DNA of 64,000 nt, from NCBI GenBank assembly GCA_029747015.1, contig JAKOGI010000023.1:1541001-1605000 (forward strand), given 5' to 3'. Both the position numbers and the translations under genes were made by a program. This DNA is from Carnegiea gigantea. Its lineage: Eukaryota > Streptophyta > Magnoliopsida > Caryophyllales > Cactaceae. The notes beneath the pieces are model-generated. The model had not been told where the DNA came from and ran no database searches. It saw only the letters and a list, made by a program, of their open reading frames with translations. Shown here one piece after another: positions 59,099-64,000 of the stretch (positions are counted from its first letter, which is position 1; every line of letters starts with the position of its first letter).

Positions 59099-60751
59099 TC
59101 ATAGGCGTCCGAGCAACAACTTGTAGGAAGTCCTAGAGTCAATTATATGGAAGATCGAAGACGTCGATAGGTCTCCCATTATCAGTACTAGGCGCATCAT
59201 ACCAATCGCGCATTGACTCTCTAGGCTAAAGCCCTGGATCAGCATTCCGCTCTTCAAAAGTTCTTCCACTGTGATCCCCAAGTCATTCATCGTAGACTTA
59301 GGCATGATGTTAATAGCCGACCCTCCATCTACAAGGATCCGTCTGACTTTTTGCTCCCTGATGTAACCGGTGATAAACAGGGGCCGGTTGTGAGGCTTGG
59401 AGCCCAATAGCAGGTTATCATCAGTAAACGTGATGGCGGTGTTGCAAGCAACATAATGAGCAACATTTTTCACTGGTTGACCCGTTCCTTTTATCTTGTC
59501 AACATAAAGCTTTGGGTGCTGCAAGGCAGCAGCGATCTGTTGACGCATTTCTTTCGGCAAGCTAAAGATTTCCCTCCAATCGTCACAGGTCGGTAAAGCC
59601 TCTAAACTAGCTAGAGCCTCGCCATCATTTTTGGGAGGTTTCTCCAACTTTGCTTCCTCCTCGTCTTCGTCATTCTCTGGCTCATAACAAGAAGTCATGT
59701 TAGCAGTGACCTTCTTGAAAAATTTCACTGGGAAGAATTCCTCAAGTGTGATAGGAACGAGCGGCTTTTGCTCGAGTAGGTCGATAGGTTTAACTTCCTG
59801 TCTCTTGCTAGCCTTTGACTTTTTCTTACTCTTCGCAGATCGAGGAGTCTTCCTCCTGCCTTGTCTCTTTCTTTGGCGAAGGGGCGGTGGCTGAACTTGT
59901 TTTAGATTCTTTGGCCTCCTTCGGGTGACAAGCGTCCACCCTTCTTCATCTTTGACCGGGTTAGAATTTATCTTCATCATTGGTCTCCTAATTGTCAAAG
60001 GGACGATGACGGGTTCCAAGCTTCCAAACTGAATGGTGAATAGTCTTTCCCCTTGAGAAGCGATAACGCTACTCTCCCTTTGTTCATGGGTTCGAGTAGA
60101 CCTTGGCTGCCGTGATAGTAGAAGACACTCTATCTCGGCGGAGATATGATTGGCCCCGGCAGAGTCATCCAGGTCCAATATGATCTTGCCATCCTTGGCC
60201 AGCTGTATGATACGTTCTTTGAGAGTGACACACTTCTCTAGAGGATGGCTAACAACCCTGTGATAGCGACAGTACTTTGGGTCACTTATCCTTCCAGCTT
60301 CTTCTGGTCGCTTAGGTTCAGGGAGTTCGATGATCCTATTTTTAAGTAGATCATCCAGCATTCCTAACAAGTCTGAATTAGGAAACGGGTACTTCTTTTC
60401 TTGGAGCTCCTTTAATATTGGTCGCTTCCGTCCAACGTCCCTCAAGGGTGCTCCTTTCTTTCCTTCTGGCCTAAATTTGCCTGAAATCCATACAGGTTCC
60501 TCAACAGAAGTGGCCATGGATTCCTTTGCGGGTGCCTTGGAAGGCTTTGAACTCTTCTTAATCTCACCTTTGTCCTTCTTGAACTCAGATGAGGAGGACG
60601 ACTTGCTGCGGTGATTTGCTATCGTCATCTCCATGTCATGCGCCTTCGTAGCTAGCTCTTGAAAGGTTCTAGGCTTGCTCATCTGTAATACGTAAAGCAA
60701 GTCCCACTCTATGCCCTGGGCGCACATCTCTATAGCGGAGGGCTCGAACAA
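59099..60751 (-). CDS. Gag C-terminal part and aspartic protease of the Tat/Ogre-type element
   Basis: An open frame of 550 codons. Early part: FQELATKAHDMEMTIANH, then a basic Ser/Lys linker, the zinc-binding-like YCRYHRVVSHPLEKCVTLK (residues about 160-180), a long Lys/Arg-rich middle (RRRPKNLKQ, RKTPRSAKSKKKSK) that may bind nucleic acid, then the protease: RRILVDGGSAINIMPKSTMN (active site D-G-G) and IIDSRTSYKLLLGRL. It is preceded in the same frame by gag core at 60782-61105 with only a TGA between (INR-TGA-RSLSL; Trp usual). The upstream ATG at 60751 is therefore probably not the native start. No pol follows. Confidence 0.78.
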   Translation of the reverse strand: MFEPSAIEMCAQGIEWDLLYVLQMSKPRTFQELATKAHDMEMTIANHRSKSSSSSEFKKDKGEIKKSSKPSKAPAKESMATSVEEPVWISGKFRPEGKKGAPLRDVGRKRPILKELQEKKYPFPNSDLLGMLDDLLKNRIIELPEPKRPEEAGRISDPKYCRYHRVVSHPLEKCVTLKERIIQLAKDGKIILDLDDSAGANHISAEIECLLLSRQPRSTRTHEQRESSVIASQGERLFTIQFGSLEPVIVPLTIRRPMMKINSNPVKDEEGWTLVTRRRPKNLKQVQPPPLRQRKRQGRRKTPRSAKSKKKSKASKRQEVKPIDLLEQKPLVPITLEEFFPVKFFKKVTANMTSCYEPENDEDEEEAKLEKPPKNDGEALASLEALPTCDDWREIFSLPKEMRQQIAAALQHPKLYVDKIKGTGQPVKNVAHYVACNTAITFTDDNLLLGSKPHNRPLFITGYIREQKVRRILVDGGSAINIMPKSTMNDLGITVEELLKSGMLIQGFSLESQCAIGMMRLVLIMGDLSTSSIFHIIDSRTSYKLLLGRL

Positions 60752-60781
60752 ACGATCCTTGCATTCAAGGCTGAGAGATCT

Positions 60782-61230
60782 TCAGCGGTTGATGTAATCA
60801 AGGACCGGTTCATCCTTCCACTGCTTAGTATTTGTTAGCTCCGTCATACTAACAGTGCGTTGGGTGCTATAGAACCTGTTGAGGAATTCATGTTCCATTT
60901 GTTCCCAACTGTTAATAGACTCATGCTCCAGGTCTGTATACCAGTCGAAGGCGATTCCTTTGAGAGAACGAACAAACTGTTTCACCAATCTATCTCCCTC
61001 AGTACCAGCATTGCTGCACATTTCAATAAAGTGGGCGACGTGCTGTTTGGGATTGCCCTTACCATCAAATTGGTTGAACTTAGGGGGCTGGTATCCATGA
61101 GGCATGAGGAGAGCATCGATTCTTTTTGTGTAAGGCTTCGTGTACAGATGCGTCTTGCGGGATCCTCCCCCTAATTGGGTTTTGACAGCATTTGCGATTA
61201 GGCTTTGAATCTGTTCGACAGATATCGACG
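60782..61230 (-). pseudogene. Gag core of the Tat/Ogre-type element
   Basis: QIQSLIANAVKTQLGGGSRK, RIDALLMPHGYQPPKFNQF, GKGNPKQHVAHFIEMCSNAG, LVKQFVRSLKGIAFDWYTDL and SINSWEQMEHEFLNRFY form the retrotransposon gag family core. The frame is open to TGA at 60784-60782. Upstream it is separated by a frame change from the coiled-coil part. Confidence 0.82.
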
Positions 61231-62006
61231 CTATGAGGGTTCCTTCTTCTTCATGCGCTCGTCATCAGAGTCTTCGTTGCGGTTAGACTCCTTGTCAGAC
61301 TCTTCACCATCCAAGCCTTTGCTAGAAGACTCGAATAGCCGCTTCTCAAGCTTCTTCATCAGCGTAGCAATCTGCTCACTTTGGCGCTTGATTTGAGCGT
61401 CTTTCTCTAGGTTTTCCTTAGCGAGCTTCTCCAATGTTGCTTTCATGCTTGCAAGTTGTTCCTCTACGTTGTCGCTTCCGTCACCATGGCCAGCATAATG
61501 ACAGAATTGGAGGACTCGTTCTCTGATTCAGCGACCAACTCTCTTGGCAATGCCGGTGAGGAGTCACTGCTAGCACAGCCATGATCTTCTTTTCCGAAAG
61601 GTTCGAAGGTGGGGTTTGCCTGAGTTCGGAGCTCGTCCATCTCTTGACATATTGTTGGGTGCATCTTGAAGCCTGCAATAGATTTCTGCTTCAGAGGATG
61701 CGAAGTGACTTTGTTGACTCCTTCAAGTAGGTTGGAGTCGAGACTTGGGATTTTGCGAAACTGCGAAGGAACAGTCCCAACTGATTGTTTCATGGCAATC
61801 ACAGCAGCAGCTTTTGCCATGCTTCGGGTCATGACTCCGCTAGATGTAATGCTAGCGGTTATTGATCCTTGAGATGTGGATCGAATAGCTCTCCTTGAAA
61901 GTTGAGGTATGGCGTTCTTAGGGGCCATATCGTCTTCAGGAAAGTGTAGAATTCGTGATTTGAAGAAAGAGATGAGAAGCAGAGAAGGTCCCACCAGGCG
62001 TGCCAA
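61231..62006 (-). pseudogene. N-terminal gag/leader ORF with coiled coil
   Basis: The frame 62006-61464 opens 2 bp inside the PBS region (MARLVGPSLLLISFF) and includes MAPKNAIPQLSRRAIR, SGVMTRSMAKAAAV and KMHPTICQEMDELRTQ. After a frame change comes ASMKATLEKLAKENLEK...RQSEQIATLMKKLEK, a heptad-like coiled coil, then an acidic EESDKESNRNEDSDDE tail. It reads as one N-terminal gag region broken by two small frameshifts. Confidence 0.65.
61987..62005 (-). other. Primer-binding site of the Tat/Ogre-type element
   Basis: Minus strand TGGCACGCCTGGTGGGACC, six bases inside the LTR end TTTACA. The TGG start fits pairing with a tRNA CCA tail; I did not assign the tRNA with certainty. Confidence 0.75.
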
Positions 62007-62011
62007 AAATT

Positions 62012-62576
62012 TGTAAACACAAATTTCGAGCCTAAAATAAATTAAACAAGAAATTGATGAACAAATTGAATTTCTGTATTGATATTGTATGTGGGTACAA
62101 TCTCTGTATAATTGTTACAAGAAAAAGTATAATAAATCCTCTGATTCTCTCCTTGAATAATCTTGAATAATTTGTCTCGAGAGAGGGCCTAAGAGGCTTA
62201 ATCTCTTTCGAGGATTTGATCTCTGAAAGTGGACGGCACGTATTTGGAGTGCTTGTTGTCTTTTTCCAGAGAGAGAGTTTCCGAGCTCTTGTGAGTTCTT
62301 CTGAAAATTCCACACTAAAATGGGAAGAGTAGCTCCCTTTTTATAGAGGAATGGAATGAAGATTTCATATTAATCATCCCTTAAAAGAAAAGGAATAATA
62401 ATTTATTTTCTACATCATTTATGACACGTGGCGCTTTTTAATTGGCCGCCATAATTACTCACCAAATATTTAATTTGACACGTGGCAGCGTGTAATTGGA
62501 CCAAATAAAAAATATTGGAGCTTCTATGTGGCGGGTCTTGATTGGGCGCATAATTTTTGCCTCCTACACGGTTACA
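62012..62576 (-). repeat. 5' LTR of the Tat/Ogre-type element
   Basis: 565 bp, minus-strand TGTAACCGTG...TGTGTTTACA. Contains CACGTG (62426) and two TGACACGTGGC-like boxes (near 62423 and 62477), and a TATAAA-like TTTTTATAGAGG near 62336-62347 (TATAAAAAGGG on the minus strand) that would suit a promoter. Confidence 0.85.
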
Positions 62577-64000
62577 ACGTTTTTCGAGGAGGGTAAGCTC
62601 CTCAAGTAAATTAATCACACGCTCATTGCCTTAGTTCCTAAAATCAGCAACCCGGCCATGACCAATCAACTCCGACCAATTAGTCTCTGTAACACTGTTT
62701 ATAAGATTATTTCTAAAGTTCTTTCTAATTGGATGAGACTGATTTTGCAAAAAATAATTAACCTATGCAAAGTGCTTTTTTGTCAAAATGCTCCATTCAT
62801 GATAATATCTTATTTACATATGACATCATGAATAAATTTACGAACATGAAGGGTAAAAAGGCATGTGAAACCAATCAAACTTGATATGAAGAAGACATAT
62901 GATAGAGTAGAGTGGGAATTCTTATTTATGGCACTCCATAAACTGCACTTTCACCCCCAAATGGATTGATTTGATTAAAGTATGCATTTTGCCAGTCTCA
63001 TATTTTGCGATTGTGAATGATAGTGTATGTGGTGTTTTCACACGGACCACAGACATCCGCAGGGGGGGCCTTTTTCCCTACCTCTTTATTACCTGCATGG
63101 AAACTAGGACTTTACATAAGGGAATAAGTAGAAAGTAGTGTGGGATTGGTGTGAAGATTTCTCCTATGGCATTCAAAATCACATGTCTACTTTTTGTAGA
63201 TGGTAGCCTCCTATTGTGTAAAACTAACTTTGAATCTTGTTAGGAATTAAGTTCTATACTGAGTAAATTTTGTCAAACTTCAGGTCATCTTATTCATTTC
63301 TAAAAAATTTTCATTAAAATTATCTAGTAATGCGACCACCCATGATAAACAAGTTATGTCTTGTATTATTAATATAACTCACCAAGATAATCTTGGAAAG
63401 TACCTTGGTTGCCTCTTTTTTAAGGTTAAACCTAAAGCAAAAAGTTTTGTAGAATTAGTTAGTAGAACTGCAAACAAATTGTAAACATGAAAAACAAGAT
63501 ATCTCCCTAAAGCATGGAGAACTGCGCTCATTCAAGCAAATATAGAATCAATGCTTGCATATACAGTGCACTGATTCTAATTACCTGATGAAATAAATCA
63601 ACAAATTGACAAAATTAGTAGAAAGTTTTTTGGAAAAAGTATAATGATAATAAAGGAATTCCAATGGTATCATGGGACAAAATTTGTCGACCCAAGAAGG
63701 CGAGAGGCCTTGACATTAGAAAATGGAAGCAGTTAATGGCACTTTTTTTAGCAAATCAACTTGGAAGCTATTCCATCATCAAAGTTTATGGGTGGAACAA
63801 CAGCATGCAAAATATTAGATTAATGAGCTTTTATTTTTTTTACTACAAAACCAAAAATGATGGATTCTTGGGCATGGAAGTGTATACTCAAGAACTGACA
63901 TCAATTTCGTAAAGGAGTGAGATGGATAGTTGGGGATGGAACAAATGTTAATTTCTGGATTGATAATTGGCATGCCAATGATAGTTTAGCCAACTTGCAT
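62577..64000 (+). pseudogene. L1-type LINE ORF2, RT continuation (runs off right edge)
   Basis: Resumes after the LTR element with FFEEGKLLK, INHTLIALVPKIS, TNQLRPISLCNTVYKIISKV, IKLDMKKTYDRVEWEFLFMA, GGPFSLP... and, near 63190, CLLFVDGSLLLCK, where the catalytic FADD box reads FVDG. Later segments (PRKARGLDIRKWKQLMALFL, 63690-63760) match the post-RT region before the zf-RVT domain. Stops are frequent, so the copy is dead. Confidence 0.85.

Larger units (their letters stand above)
58058..62576 (-). mobile_element. Gag-protease-only Ty3/gypsy (Tat/Ogre-type) element, deletion derivative
   Basis: A complete LTR at 62012-62576 (TGTAACC...TTTACA read on the minus strand) and a 146-bp terminal piece of the other LTR at 58058-58203; the two shared stretches differ at one base. 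Internal order on the minus strand is PBS, leader ORF, gag, protease, linker. Where RT, RNase H, integrase, purine tract and most of the 3' LTR should follow, the linker joins straight to the LTR end at 58203/58204. The element sits in the LINE RT; weak flank similarity (CGGTT and ACGTT). Confidence 0.85.

Noticed and set aside
1..64000. tRNA, rRNA, CRISPR arrays, organellar inserts and endogenous pararetroviral sequence
   Set aside because: No cloverleaf-like or rRNA-like sequence, regular spacer array, chloroplast gene or caulimovirus-type motif was recognised on reading.

Overview
This is a flowering-plant nuclear segment: AT-rich, intron-bearing, and built almost entirely of decayed and nested transposable elements around a few host-gene remnants. 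The element set (Ty3/gypsy of Athila and chromovirus type, Ty1/copia, L1-type LINE, Helitron, hAT, PIF/Harbinger-like) is typical of angiosperms, and long introns plus CT-rich leaders suit a dicot or magnoliid. No bacterial, organellar, tRNA, rRNA or CRISPR feature was recognised.

Layout. At 1-1480 lie the first five exons (minus strand) of a TLDc-domain host gene that runs off the left edge, with an apparent one-base frameshift in exon 5 and a MITE just upstream. At 3.4-5.3 kb is a broken Helitron helicase (minus). Its N-terminal part reappears at 20.4-21.0 kb on the same strand and in the expected order, so 5.3-20.4 kb reads as an insertion complex. That complex holds a minus-strand non-autonomous Ty3/gypsy element with one ORF (5322-10757), whose 3' LTR carries a 452-bp MITE, and a 5'-truncated plus-strand Athila (10.77-20.4 kb), itself hit by an LTR-like insert (about 13.2-14.5 kb) and a 1.2-kb hAT with an exact 8-bp target duplication.

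A chromovirus-like gypsy element (22404-29901) keeps both LTRs, primer site and purine tract but is full of stop codons, and it carries a 530-bp hAT flanked by an exact 8-bp duplication. A degenerate minus-strand copia element follows (30.5-35.1 kb). At 37271-40196, PIF/Harbinger-type inverted repeats with TAA duplications enclose 2.9 kb with an unrecognised two-exon reading frame. At 42.7-48.5 kb a replication-protein-A large-subunit-like gene (minus) is broken by a 3.2-kb solo LTR with a perfect 5-bp duplication.

From about 48.95 kb to the right edge lies L1-type LINE sequence (plus), interrupted by a second copy of the 3.2-kb LTR (52340-55580) and by a gag-protease-only gypsy element (58058-62576) whose shared LTR ends differ at a single base. 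Relative order of events can therefore be read from the nesting: LINE and Helitron oldest, the large LTR elements next, MITEs and hATs and the 58-62 kb element youngest. Functional host content is limited to the TLDc gene, the RPA-like relic and possibly the gene-like cargo at 37-40 kb.
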